In this document: piece after piece, positions 1 through 7,293 of the stretch
Layout: the number at the start of each line of letters is the position of its first letter
Numbering within the stretch: position 1 is the first letter of the stretch
Source of the DNA: an uncultured Acidimicrobiales bacterium
GTDB taxonomy: Bacteria; Actinomycetota; Acidimicrobiia; Acidimicrobiales; SHLQ01
Direction: 5' to 3'
Length of the DNA: 37,330 nt
Assembly (NCBI GenBank): GCA_938038815.1
Contig: CALHTF010000030.1
Location: 1-37,330, forward strand
Made by a program: the position numbers and the translations under genes
The notes under the pieces: model-generated
The model's database searches: none
Told to the model about the DNA's origin: nothing
What the model saw: the letters and a program-made list of their open reading frames with translations, nothing else

Positions 1-1
1 T

Positions 2-349
2 CACGCCTTTGGTCGTCCGATCATCATGAACCAGTCGATTGCGTTCATGCTCGCCGACATGGCAACCGAGATCGACGCCTGCCGCCTGCTCATCCAGCGT
101 GCGGCATGGCTCGGCAAGAACGGCAAGTTCCAGAACGCCGAGGGTTCGATGGCCAAGATGAAGGCCGGCCGCACCGCAACCTGGGTAACCGAACGGGCCA
201 TCCAGATCCTCGGTGGTTACGGCTACACCCGTGAGTACCCGGTCGAGCGCTGGCACCGCGACGCCAAGATTCACGACATCTTCGAAGGCACCGAGCAGAT
301 CCAGCAGCTAGTAATCAGCCGTGCGATCTCGGGCCTGCGCATCGAGTAG
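2..349 (+). CDS. acyl-CoA dehydrogenase, C-terminal part (5' truncated by window edge)
   Basis: The reading frame is open from base 2 to a TAG at 347-349, so the first ATG at 26 is internal and the real start lies before the window. The visible 115 residues are the C-terminal helical domain of an acyl-CoA dehydrogenase. They begin HAFGRPI and continue with the helices that pack around FAD, then the family-typical sequence containing [31 protein letters not shown] and a final ISR. The family removes two hydrogens from acyl-CoA with FAD and passes electrons to ETF. Chain-length specificity cannot be read from this part. The gene is followed directly by a strong terminator, so it ends its transcription unit. 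Confidence 0.95.
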   Translation, partial: HAFGRPIIMNQSIAFMLADMATEIDACRLLIQRAAWLGKNGKFQNAEGSMAKMKAGRTATWVTERAIQILGGYGYTREYPVERWHRDAKIHDIFEGTEQIQQLVISRAISGLRIE

Positions 350-389
350 CAGTTCCTGCTCATCGCAACCATCTTGAACAACGAGACCC

Positions 390-427
390 AAGCCGTCGTC
401 CTTCGGGGCGGCGGCTTTCTCTTTGCC
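390..427 (+). terminator. rho-independent terminator of the acyl-CoA dehydrogenase gene
   Basis: A 12-bp stem (390-401 with 406-417, two G-U pairs) closes on a UUCG tetraloop at 402-405 and is followed by a pyrimidine-rich TCTCTTT tail. It starts 40 nt after the stop codon at 349. Confidence 0.85.
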
Positions 428-702
428 TCGAAACCGGAGCTATTCGGTGGTGAGCATCGACCGAACAGATCCTCCCGCGGGAGCGTCTGAACAGCGCAAA
501 GTGACTATCTCAGCACTGTCGGTCACCAAATCCGTCCGCGGGTGCATCTGACTAGCAGACGGTGACCACCCTGCCACCCAAGGTGAGCGATTCGCATTCG
601 TATCGGTCAGGTAAGTCCAACCCAAGCCGGTAGTCGCTCTGTGCAGAAGACAAGCGTCGAGGTGCCGGGATCGAGCGGCCTGATCGCAGAGTTTCGGTTG
701 GT
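428..702. other. gene-free stretch with GC-rich repeats upstream of the IS110 element
   Basis: No convincing coding sequence is visible. A 61-codon minus-strand ORF at 440-625 has no recognisable protein features and overlaps the repeats. The stretch holds two diverged 40-bp repeats described separately at 466-566. The left end of the IS110-family element probably falls near 700-712 but could not be fixed. Confidence 0.5.
466..566. repeat. pair of diverged 40-bp CCGCGGG-centred repeats
   Basis: Positions 466-505 and 527-566 align without gaps at 29 of 40 bases. The shared skeleton is ATCC, CCGCGGG, GC, TCTGA, AGC and a terminal GTGAC. The second copy is also enclosed by the inverted pair GGTCACC (521-527) and GGTGACC (561-567), so it can form a hairpin. 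A shorter relative lies at 5108-5142. Confidence 0.5.
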
Positions 703-964
703 GATATGTGCTGTGAGTATTTCTTTGCCGGTTGGCGGAGGTCGGTCAGGATGGTGGCTGGTAATTCAACGTGACCCAGATATGTGCTTGCCTGACCGTT
801 TTGGTTAGTGCACTTGAGCCGATTTGTCCGTTGAGTTGCCAGCGCCGGCCTGACCCGCTGTTGTTGTCCTGATCAGAAGCTTGTCCACCAGGTTTGGTGT
901 GACCCATCACAGTCCTGTCGCAGCAGTTTTCTTCCAGGCCGGCACTGACCGTTTCAGCGCCCTT
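703..964 (+). ncRNA. candidate bridge-RNA region of the IS110-family element
   Basis: IS110-group elements are known to carry a structured guide (bridge) RNA in the non-coding left end, upstream of the recombinase gene. Here about 260 nt between the probable left end and the ribosome-binding site contain no ORF of note but fold well. An 8-bp stem pairs CGGTCAGG (743-750) with CCTGACCG (791-798) around a 40-nt loop. A second stem pairs CAGCG (840-844) with CGCTG (856-860). A third pairs TGTGA (898-902) with TCACA (907-911). The loop of the first stem contains GATATGTGCT (779-788), an exact copy of 703-712. The exact RNA ends are not determined. Confidence 0.45.
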
Positions 965-971
965 AAGGAGG
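965..971 (+). promoter_or_regulatory. ribosome-binding site of the IS110 transposase
   Basis: AAGGAGG lies 10 nt before the ATG at 982 and fixes that start over alternative frames in this stretch. Confidence 0.8.
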
Positions 972-981
972 CACTTTTCTT

Positions 982-2046
982 ATGCTTGCAGAACTTGTTG
1001 ATCACGTCATTGGCGTGGACCCAGATCGAGATTGGATCACTGCCGCCGTCGTCGACGCCAAAACGACAGGCGTCGTCGCTACGCAACGGTTCCCGGCGAA
1101 CGCTGGCGGCTATGACGAAGCTATTTGTTGGGCTGGTTCGTTCACTGTTGATGGTGAACGGGCGTGGGCGATCGAGGGCACCGCTAGTTATGGCCGCGGC
1201 CTCACCGCGGCGTTGACTCGTGTTAGCGAGTGGGTGATCGAGTTCGATCGGCCGCACCGAAAGGCGTCAAAGGACGGAGCGAAAACCGACGCGCTCGACG
1301 CGGTGCGAGCGGCCCGCGAAACGTTGGGTCGTGACCGTCTACACCAGCCCCGTTCCCATGACGGGCATCGTGAAGCCCTACGGGTTCATACGGTGACCAG
1401 GGACGGAGCGGTTCGTGCTCGGACTGCGGCGATAAACGAGTTGAAGGCTTTGGTCTTGACCGCACCCGATAATCTTCGTGAAACGCTGCGAGGCCTAACC
1501 ACCCGGGCGTTGGTGAAACGTTGTGCCGGGTTTCGCGACAGTGCCCAGCGGCCGATCGCGCAGCGTTGTGCTCATAACACGATGCGGTTGATCGCTCGAC
1601 GGATCACAAATTTCAACGACGAGATCGCTGTTCATGACGCGGCGATCAAGCGTCTTGTTGATGAGGCGGCACCGCAGCTGGTCGCTGAGCCCGGCATTGG
1701 GTATGTGACTGCTGCGATGTTTTACGTGGCGTGGTCGCACCCAGGAAGATGCCGCAACGAGGCCGCTTATGCACGCCTCGGCGGTGTTGCCCCGTTGCCG
1801 ATCGACTCAGGTCAGAACCAGGACCGACATCGGCTCAACCGGGGCGGTGATCGCCAGCTCAACAAAGCGCTTCACATCGTTGCGCTCACCCGCCTGCGAT
1901 GTGACGAAACGTCCCGCGATTACCGGGACCGGCGACGTTCTGAAGGCAAAACCGAACGCGACGTCCAACGCTGCCTCAAGCGCTACATCGCCCGCCAAGT
2001 CTGGCGACTCCTCGAGCAACCACACGCCGCCAAAACCACCCTTTGA
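982..2046 (+). CDS. IS110-family transposase/recombinase (DEDD)
   Basis: This 354-residue protein is full length for the family. The N-terminal RuvC-like DEDD domain shows D13 in GVDPD, E65 in AIEGTASYG, and D103 and D106 in KTDALDA. The C-terminal IS116/IS110/IS902 domain begins near residue 237 with PGIGYVTAAMF and contains EAAYARLGGVAPLPIDSGQ. S276 of that segment is a candidate for the catalytic serine of this family. The long non-coding left end and very short right end fit the IS110 group rather than the IS1111 group. No frameshift or internal stop is seen, so the element may be active. The stop codon lies inside a 16-bp tandem duplication. Confidence 0.93.
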   Translation: MLAELVDHVIGVDPDRDWITAAVVDAKTTGVVATQRFPANAGGYDEAICWAGSFTVDGERAWAIEGTASYGRGLTAALTRVSEWVIEFDRPHRKASKDGAKTDALDAVRAARETLGRDRLHQPRSHDGHREALRVHTVTRDGAVRARTAAINELKALVLTAPDNLRETLRGLTTRALVKRCAGFRDSAQRPIAQRCAHNTMRLIARRITNFNDEIAVHDAAIKRLVDEAAPQLVAEPGIGYVTAAMFYVAWSHPGRCRNEAAYARLGGVAPLPIDSGQNQDRHRLNRGGDRQLNKALHIVALTRLRCDETSRDYRDRRRSEGKTERDVQRCLKRYIARQVWRLLEQPHAAKTTL

Positions 2047-2062
2047 CAAAACCACCCTTTGA
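2031..2062 (+). repeat. 16-bp tandem duplication spanning the transposase stop codon
   Basis: Two perfect copies of CAAAACCACCCTTTGA lie at 2031-2046 and 2047-2062. The first copy supplies the TGA stop. With the following CA, each copy creates a TTGACA box (2043-2048 and 2059-2064) near the expected right end of the element. Confidence 0.9.
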
Positions 2063-2064
2063 CA
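2059..2064 (+). promoter_or_regulatory. TTGACA -35-like box at the IS right end
   Basis: In characterised IS110-family elements, excision to a circle joins a -35 box in the right end to a -10 box in the left end. This box sits just after the transposase stop, as expected for that arrangement. The left-end partner could not be assigned. Confidence 0.35.
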
Positions 2065-2105
2065 AAACATAGAAGTATCGGCTCTAGGTACTTACAAATT
2101 GCGGC

Positions 2106-2127
2106 GGATCGGCTGTCCGGCCGATCC
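2106..2127. other. hairpin between the IS element and the GNAT gene
   Basis: GGATCGGC (2106-2113) and GCCGATCC (2120-2127) form a perfect 8-bp stem with a 6-nt loop. There is no U-tract, so a terminator role is uncertain. Confidence 0.4.
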
Positions 2128-2231
2128 ACAGCTTTGCGGAACGCGACGTTGTTCCGCCTTGGGTTACATCCCCCTCGAATGACCGGGCGAAATGAAGAGC
2201 GAATCGAGGGCCGGGCTGCGAGCATCGATGA

Positions 2232-2648
2232 ATGATTCAGTTTCGAGTGGCATCTTCAGACGACATCAATGACATCGTCGATTTATGGCATCGCGAAGGT
2301 GGCCCCACGCGGCATGCGGGGAGCCTCCGCGAGGCAACAGTTCTATTCGAACGGGACCCTGAAGCGATCTTGACCGCAGTGAGTGACGGGCAAATTGTCG
2401 GAGCAGTAATCGCTGGATGGGACGGTTGGCGTTTCCATATCTATCGCCTTGCGGTCGACAGCTCATCACGTCGACTGGGAATAGCGCGTCGCCTCATGGA
2501 TCTCGCGCATCAGCGCGCTGACAAAGTCGGGGCTGCGCGTGTCGACGCGATGGTCGATCCCGCTAACTCAGCAGCCATCGCTTTCTGGGAAAGCATCGGG
2601 TACGGGCTCGACCGAGATTCTCGATGGAGCTTGCTCCGACAGGGTTGA
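2232..2648 (+). CDS. GNAT-family N-acetyltransferase
   Basis: This 138-residue single-domain GNAT protein transfers an acetyl group from acetyl-CoA to an unknown amine. The acetyl-CoA pyrophosphate-binding motif A is visible as YRLAVDSSSRRLGIARRLM near residues 71-89, in the R-x-x-G-x-A form. It is followed by motif B with NSAAIAFWESIGY, which includes the usual Phe and Tyr. The start is the first ATG after the upstream stop; no strong ribosome-binding site precedes it. It stands alone between the IS element and a convergent sulfotransferase gene. The substrate cannot be inferred. Confidence 0.85.
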   Translation: MIQFRVASSDDINDIVDLWHREGGPTRHAGSLREATVLFERDPEAILTAVSDGQIVGAVIAGWDGWRFHIYRLAVDSSSRRLGIARRLMDLAHQRADKVGAARVDAMVDPANSAAIAFWESIGYGLDRDSRWSLLRQG

Positions 2649-2701
2649 GGTCAATGCTTCACGAAATGTTCAATTACGACGTTGGGTGAATCGCAAGGTG
2701 G

Positions 2702-3637
2702 TCAGGGCATTTCGTTAGGAGTTTCGCCGAGGTGGTGCGAGCCGTGTTGAAGCCATTGTGATGCGCTTACCGCGAGCTCGTCTCTTGAGCGTTGAAGGTA
2801 GTCGGCGATGATGGCGTCAGGAATCACGCCCTGCCACCTACCGCTACCGCCTTTGTGGAAGAACGACGCCGAACCTCCTACGTACAAGCGGTCTAAGCCT
2901 TTATCGTTCTCGCGCATCGAAGCAAGAGAGCACCGCTCGAGAACCGCTTCCCATTGACTTTCAGCTACCTCGAGGTTGAGAAACCCGGCCACTCGCTTCA
3001 TCTCGTATTCCAGATCGCGGGTGAGGTCGGCGTAGTGCACGAACAACACATTGGGTTCGAGGCGTCGTGGCCACCACGACGCGAGGTGCCGCAATGGTGA
3101 ACATATCGTTAGCCACTCTTGGTAGAGCCGCTCGTAGTCGCCCTCAAACTGGAGATCGATTGGCGCAAGCCCGTCTTTTTCAGCCAGTTCGTTCATCGCT
3201 GCGACAGCTTCGGGCCGCATATGGCGGCGATGGTTTCCCCATGACATCAGGGCGTCTCGGCCATCTCGATAGACGACGATGTAGGAGCAGTCCGGATCGA
3301 ATGGTGCGCAGTCTGCGGGACTGTGCGTCTTGATTGACCGCCTGTGTTGCTGGGCGTCGAGAAGTGCGACGATTTCGTCGATAGGGCGGATTCTCATATC
3401 AATCCAACGGGCGAGTTCTCGCCGCGAGCCAGGCGCATCGCCACCTGGCCACAGCAGCGAATGGACAACTTCTTGCATCCAGGTCGTGCCGCTTTTGGGT
3501 GGCGTGCTGACGACGATGTCTCCAGCCCTCGTCTCGAAATGGTCCCAACGGCGACTGTCCTCGATGTTTGTTACGAACTCCCCAAGATCGCTCATCTCCT
3601 CAGATGCTAGAACCCCCGAACATGTGCCGCCGCTCAC
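2702..3637 (-). CDS. sulfotransferase family protein (PAPS-dependent type)
   Basis: The 311-residue product has the hallmarks of cytosolic-type sulfotransferases (PF00685). The 5'-phosphosulfate loop is PPKSGTTW with K48. A KTHSP motif carries the catalytic histidine H105. The 3'-phosphate site is YIVVYRDGRDALMSW with R124 and S132. A C-terminal RKG-like loop is visible as HKGGSGRWQGVI. Such enzymes move sulfuryl groups from PAPS to hydroxyls of steroids, phenols or lipids. The GTG at 3637 is used here. An ATG at 3595, giving MSDLGEF, is an equally plausible start, although its AGGAG abuts the codon. The gene lies in an accessory stretch and its codon use looks less GC-biased than that of later genes, which may mean transfer. 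Confidence 0.9.
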   Translation of the reverse strand: MSGGTCSGVLASEEMSDLGEFVTNIEDSRRWDHFETRAGDIVVSTPPKSGTTWMQEVVHSLLWPGGDAPGSRRELARWIDMRIRPIDEIVALLDAQQHRRSIKTHSPADCAPFDPDCSYIVVYRDGRDALMSWGNHRRHMRPEAVAAMNELAEKDGLAPIDLQFEGDYERLYQEWLTICSPLRHLASWWPRRLEPNVLFVHYADLTRDLEYEMKRVAGFLNLEVAESQWEAVLERCSLASMRENDKGLDRLYVGGSASFFHKGGSGRWQGVIPDAIIADYLQRSRDELAVSASQWLQHGSHHLGETPNEMP

Positions 3638-3827
3638 TGCCGCTTTGCTAGTCCGGAATTCTCAGCGCTTCGAATGACCAAGGGTGTAGTCGCTCGGCGG
3701 ATGACAGGCACAAGTGCCGATATCTGGCGAGTTTTCGGATTTGTGGTGTAAGACAATATCGAGCGGCACGACCCGCTCCGTTTGTTAGAACGAATCAAAG
3801 GTGTTGGCTTCCCTTTGGTCTTCGAAG

Positions 3828-4829
3828 CTAGTTGCAGCCTTTGGTTGTCTCGGCCTGGCATTGTGCGCCGCCTCGACCGCCTCGGGCTATGTCGTTGCCG
3901 CCCCCGCCGCGCAGGATGTCGGCACCGCGTCCGCCGTTGAGAACGTCGTGACCTGGGCCACCGCAGATGATGTCGTTTCCGCCTCGGCCCAGGATCGTGT
4001 CGGCGCCCCGTCCGGCGAAGATCACGTCTTTTCCTGGGGTGCCTCGTATGACTTCTCCGGCATCGGTTCCGACGATCGTCGCTTGTTGGCCACGACAGCG
4101 GAACTTGTTGTCTGGTGCGTAGCGGAGAAACAGATCGAGCCTGACTGTTTGTCCGGCTCTCAATCGGCCGACCGCTGGCGGCGATAAGTGCCAGTCAGGC
4201 CAGCCGCTGTCGCTCTCGGAAATCTTGAACGTGCACTTGCCCGGGGCGCGGTTCTCCTGTCGGACCGCCAAGAATCTTGGTGTGTTCTCCACAAGCTTGA
4301 AATCGCTCTCGGTAAGTTGTGATTCGCTGATTTCGCCGTTTCCGCACTGCCACTCGATTTCTGGAAAGCCGCCTTCTAGCGAGCTTGGACCGTGCATATG
4401 CAGAGCAAGTTCGAGCTGGCCGCTGGGCCCATCGATGCGCTCAAAATGGAAGTTGATATCACCGCGGTTACCGTCGCTGAGGTCGACCACGCGGGCGAAT
4501 GGTATTGACTGACGCCATCCCGGCGGACTCTCTACAGCGGCGATCCCAACCTGGGGTATTGATCGCGATCTCGGATTGCGGGCCTCAAAGGTTGCGTGTC
4601 CGTCGGCAAGGTCCTGCGCAGTAATCAGAAAGCGCTCATGACTTCCTTGGAACGCCAAAAGGTATGCCGTGACGAACTCGATGTGGTCAAAGTCCGGTGG
4701 CCCATCGTCGAGATCGACAGTCACGTTGATGGTGACGTTGTCGCCCTGCGCCTCCACGACTTCGGAACTCGCAAGCAAAGCACCAGCCACGCCCAACACC
4801 GCAAAGCCATAAGACAGATTCTTCAGCAT
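3828..4829 (-). CDS. secreted protein with C-terminal RTX calcium-binding repeats
   Basis: The 333-residue protein starts at an ATG preceded by GGAG at 5-nt spacing. A short signal peptide (LSYGFAVLGVAGALLASSEVVEA) precedes a roughly 220-residue domain that I do not recognise, with scattered Trp and Cys. From about residue 255 it carries five to six glycine/aspartate nonapeptides of the GGxGxDxIx type, the RTX beta-roll that folds on binding calcium outside the cell. The repeats are followed by a short tail with two cysteines (QCQAETTKGC). A Sec-type signal with RTX repeats, rather than a type I secretion context, fits a monoderm host. The matrixin-RTX protein at 27647 has a similar cysteine-bearing tail. 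Function is unknown. Confidence 0.85.
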   Translation of the reverse strand: MLKNLSYGFAVLGVAGALLASSEVVEAQGDNVTINVTVDLDDGPPDFDHIEFVTAYLLAFQGSHERFLITAQDLADGHATFEARNPRSRSIPQVGIAAVESPPGWRQSIPFARVVDLSDGNRGDINFHFERIDGPSGQLELALHMHGPSSLEGGFPEIEWQCGNGEISESQLTESDFKLVENTPRFLAVRQENRAPGKCTFKISESDSGWPDWHLSPPAVGRLRAGQTVRLDLFLRYAPDNKFRCRGQQATIVGTDAGEVIRGTPGKDVIFAGRGADTILGRGGNDIICGGPGHDVLNGGRGADILRGGGGNDIARGGRGGAQCQAETTKGCN

Positions 4830-5220
4830 TCGGTCTCCGGTAATCGCCGACTATGACTTTACTCCGACCCTCATCAGCTTCGTCAATCAAAAGCCCTCGC
4901 CCAGTGACACACAGTCCTTCATGAATCTTCGGTTTCGGCCGCGGTGCCGTAAATACGGGATCTCTACGGTTTGCGAGAAGCCCAGGAAAAGCGCATCCGT
5001 GCCGATCACGCGCGGGTGCTTTCGGTTGGGTCCGTCGCCCGATCTGGGCGCCTTCGTCTAACCAGCGGGGTTCGACTGTGAGTGAGGGTTAGGCCACCTC
5101 TAGTGACTAGATCCGCCCGCGGACGCACTTTGTCCAAGTGGGCAAAGCGAGATTGCCGACAGGTTGGCGGTTGGTCAAGAAAACAAGCGTGGTCGTGTGT
5201 CGAAGCCAAGAGAAGTTGGC
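4830..5220. other. gene-free stretch between the RTX and VapBC genes
   Basis: No supported gene is seen. ORFs running through it have arginine-rich shadow composition. The stretch must contain the promoter of the minus-strand RTX gene and ends with the hairpin after vapC. It also holds one member of the CCGCGG repeat family at 5108-5142. Confidence 0.5.
5108..5142. repeat. third, diverged copy of the CCGCGG-centred repeat
   Basis: AGATCCgCCCGCGG at 5109-5122 matches AGATCCtCCCGCGG at 467-480 in 13 of 14 bases. Similarity continues weakly to about 5142. Confidence 0.35.
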
Positions 5221-5222
5221 TT
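5203..5222 (-). terminator. candidate weak terminator hairpin overlapping the vapC stop
   Basis: AAGCCAA (5203-5209) and TTGGCTT (5216-5222) form a 7-bp stem that overlaps the TAA of the toxin gene. No U-tract follows on the minus strand. Confidence 0.3.
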
Positions 5223-5640
5223 AGGCGGGTTCTGGTAGCAGCTCGAAAGCGTCGGTGTGGGTTGGTCTCACGACGGCGAAATCTCGGTGGTTGAGAGTGG
5301 CGATCCGGTTTTGGCTGTGTTGCTCGGCTGCGGCGATGAGGCTGGAATCGACGAGACCGAGTCCGAGATCTGTGTAGGTGTCGATGAGGTCGGCACATCG
5401 TTGGTAGAGCGCGGCGGTTAGATCGATCACAGTGATCCTTCCTGCTGCGATTGCGGTAACGAAGGCCGACTCGGCTGCGACGCCGAGCCGCGATTCGATC
5501 ATCCAGGCCGTCTCTGCGACAACTGGCCCAGTGGTTGTGAGCTCGCCTCGATGAGCCTGCAATAGGCGGCTGCATTCTAGATGGGACGGCTCGTCACGGT
5601 CCGCGGCTGACAGAAACACACCGGTATCGACTAACAACAC
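5221..5640 (-). CDS. vapC: VapC-like PIN-domain toxin ribonuclease
   Basis: From the GTG at 5640 the product is 139 residues, the usual VapC size. An in-frame start at 5742 would add an arginine-rich extension that overlaps the antitoxin and lacks homology features. The PIN active site is complete: D5 in VDTGVFL, E43 in VAETAW, D98 in LGLVDSSLI, and D120 within LNHRDF. VapC toxins are magnesium-dependent RNases that cleave tRNA or rRNA when not held by VapB. The start lies 16 nt after the stop of the antitoxin gene, giving the standard antitoxin-first operon. The RNA target cannot be predicted. Confidence 0.87.
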   Translation of the reverse strand: MLLVDTGVFLSAADRDEPSHLECSRLLQAHRGELTTTGPVVAETAWMIESRLGVAAESAFVTAIAAGRITVIDLTAALYQRCADLIDTYTDLGLGLVDSSLIAAAEQHSQNRIATLNHRDFAVVRPTHTDAFELLPEPA

Positions 5641-5656
5641 GAACGCAGGCCCTGGT

Positions 5657-5881
5657 TCAGATCGTGGCGGCGTCGTGCGTAGCGGCCGCTGCAGCGCGCT
5701 CCGCGTGAATATCGAACGCCTGGGTCTGCCCCGATGCTCCAACGCCGATGAACTCGTCCAGTTCGTCAGGTTCGGTGTTACTAACGAGTTCGGCGATCAA
5801 CTCAGCCTCGGTAACGCCACGCTGCGCCGCTGCGGCAGCAAGTGCGGAGGCGACGTCTTCGGGAAGTTCGATCGTGGACAT
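5657..5881 (-). CDS. vapB: VapB-like antitoxin, ribbon-helix-helix type
   Basis: The 74-residue protein starts MSTIELPEDVASAL, a typical ribbon-helix-helix DNA-binding N-terminus (strand then two helices). It ends in an acidic and alanine-rich tail of the kind that wraps the toxin. Starting at 5881 places a TACACT -10 box (5894-5889) 7 nt upstream, fitting a leaderless transcript. A longer in-frame start at 5932 would bury that promoter. It directly precedes the PIN toxin on the same strand. The complex is expected to repress its own promoter. Confidence 0.83.
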   Translation of the reverse strand: MSTIELPEDVASALAAAAAQRGVTEAELIAELVSNTEPDELDEFIGVGASGQTQAFDIHAERAAAAATHDAATI

Positions 5882-5888
5882 AGACCCA

Positions 5889-5894
5889 AGTGTA
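5889..5894 (-). promoter_or_regulatory. -10 box of the vapBC operon
   Basis: TACACT on the minus strand lies 7 nt before the vapB ATG, so transcription would begin at or next to the start codon. Confidence 0.5.
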
Positions 5895-6121
5895 GGGCTG
5901 GTCTGTGACGACGTCACGCGCGGTCCTTCCAAGGTGCGCGCCGTTATCTGATCAATTTCCTTTCAAAGCATGTCGCAATCGAAGCAGCTAGCGCATAACA
6001 ACATCGCGAGAACGCCCGAAAACCCATTCGGGATCCGGCAATATGCCGCGCCGGTTCGAGCGACAGCGGCGCTGTGCCCGAAGCACCGGTTAAGCGCGGC
6101 CACGTAACCGCTTAGAAGGGC

Positions 6122-6754
6122 CTACATGCGGCCCAGCAGGTCGGCCTTTTTGGTTGCGAACTCTTCTTCGCTTAGTACGCCTTGGTCACGGAGGTCGGCG
6201 AGCTTGGCGATTTGGTCGGGGATGGATTCGGCGGCGGCTTGGCCCGCTGTGGCGGCACCGGCGAGTCGGTTGAGCTTGTTGGTCTCAAAGTCTTCGATGA
6301 CCCGGTAGATCTCAGCCTGCACCAGGTTCGGGCGGCGGACATCGCTAAACGATTGCCGACCGCCCTCGCCCGCCGACTCGATCGCTAAGTCGCCGGCGCC
6401 GATCGCTCGTTCGAAGACCGACTGGTTAAAGAACACCGTGGTGACCCGGTCGAGCGGAATCTCGATGCCCTTCTTCGACGCCACGCCCTCGCGGGAGATG
6501 ATGCGTTCGTTGGTTACTACAAAGTTGGTGTTCGACCACTTGAGATAGGCGGCCACAAAGTTGATCAGTGCCGGGATCAACATGATCGCCGCAATGATAA
6601 GACCGGGGGTGCCGCCAATAAACACCATGGCGGCAACGGCGATAGCGATACAGAACACGAGCAAACCGCCGGCGGGCACCAGGTACCACCAGTGGGGGTT
6701 TAGATCGAGCACGATCTCTTCGTCGGGGCTGAGCAGGTCTTTCGAAAACGCCAT
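6122..6754 (-). CDS. membrane protein with bacterial PH domain and C-terminal SHOCT domain
   Basis: The 210-residue protein has two transmembrane helices at about residues 24-68 (YLVPAGGLLVFCIAIAVAAMVFI and LIIAAIMLIPALINFVAAYL). A bacterial PH-like (YdbS/bPH2) domain follows at about 74-160, with VVTNERIISREGV and KKGIEIPLDRVTTVFFNQSVFERAIGAGDLAIESAG. A SHOCT motif ends the protein (IAKLADLRDQGVLSEEEFATKKADLLGRM). Such proteins are thought to act in membrane stress or assembly; the exact role is unknown. TACGAT (6766-6761) lies 6 nt before the ATG, suggesting a leaderless mRNA. Confidence 0.87.
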   Translation of the reverse strand: MAFSKDLLSPDEEIVLDLNPHWWYLVPAGGLLVFCIAIAVAAMVFIGGTPGLIIAAIMLIPALINFVAAYLKWSNTNFVVTNERIISREGVASKKGIEIPLDRVTTVFFNQSVFERAIGAGDLAIESAGEGGRQSFSDVRRPNLVQAEIYRVIEDFETNKLNRLAGAATAGQAAAESIPDQIAKLADLRDQGVLSEEEFATKKADLLGRM

Positions 6755-6760
6755 GGCGCC

Positions 6761-6766
6761 ATCGTA
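6761..6766 (-). promoter_or_regulatory. -10 box of the PH/SHOCT gene
   Basis: TACGAT on the minus strand, 6 nt before the ATG at 6754, with no ribosome-binding site between. Confidence 0.5.
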
Positions 6767-6807
6767 GGGCGACCGAGCCGATCGCTGCCCAACTTCGGGC
6801 GTACGGG

Positions 6808-7245
6808 TTAGGTCTGGGTGCGCCGCATTGGGATGTGCGGTATGCCGTCCTCGACGTACTCGTCGCCGGTCACCGTAAAGCCAAGGTCGCTATAGAACTC
6901 GCATAGGTAGGTCTGAGCTTCGAGCACAACGTCGCCCGGGCAACGCGAGATCGCCTCGTTCACCAGTCGTGCAGCCAAGCCGTTGCCACGGTGGGCGGGG
7001 TCGGTTACCACCCGGCCGATTCGGCGAACAGCACCGTCGTCGAGCAGGCGGAGGTACGCCACAGGGGAAGCGGTAGAGGACTCGCCAAACCACAAATGTT
7101 CGGTGCCCGGTTCGGTGTCGCGGTCGTCGAGCTCGGGGTACGCGCACTCCTGTTCGACCACAAAAACGTCGGTCCGAAGTTTGAGCAACCGGTAAAGGGT
7201 CGCAGCGTCGAGATCGGCGAACCGTGAAACGAAGAGCGCTACCAC
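6808..7245 (-). CDS. elaA: ElaA-type GNAT acetyltransferase
   Basis: The 145-residue protein carries the ElaA signature LYRLLKLRTDVFVVEQECAYPELDDRD at about residues 17-43. The GNAT pyrophosphate loop follows as VVTDPAHRGNGLAARLV, then LEAQTYLCEFYSDLGF and a C-terminal IPHIPM. ElaA is a conserved single-domain GNAT whose physiological substrate is not well defined. The start is GTG at 7245. It is divergent from the hydrolase gene starting at 7294. Confidence 0.88.
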   Translation of the reverse strand: MVALFVSRFADLDAATLYRLLKLRTDVFVVEQECAYPELDDRDTEPGTEHLWFGESSTASPVAYLRLLDDGAVRRIGRVVTDPAHRGNGLAARLVNEAISRCPGDVVLEAQTYLCEFYSDLGFTVTGDEYVEDGIPHIPMRRTQT

Positions 7246-7281
7246 GGCTGGGCCATGTATTGATTGGGCACGCAGGCATCC

Positions 7282-7287
7282 TACGCT
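7282..7287 (+). promoter_or_regulatory. -10 box of the alpha/beta hydrolase gene
   Basis: TACGCT lies 6 nt before the GTG at 7294. This supports that start over the upstream TTG at 7264. Confidence 0.5.
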
Positions 7288-7293
7288 CTAGGG

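Noticed and set aside
440-625. 61-codon minus-strand ORF in the first intergenic region
   Set aside because: It runs through non-coding repeats, has no ribosome-binding site and no recognisable features.
5641-5742. N-terminal extension of VapC to ATG 5742
   Set aside because: It overlaps the antitoxin gene, is arginine-rich and precedes the normal VapC start LLVDTG.
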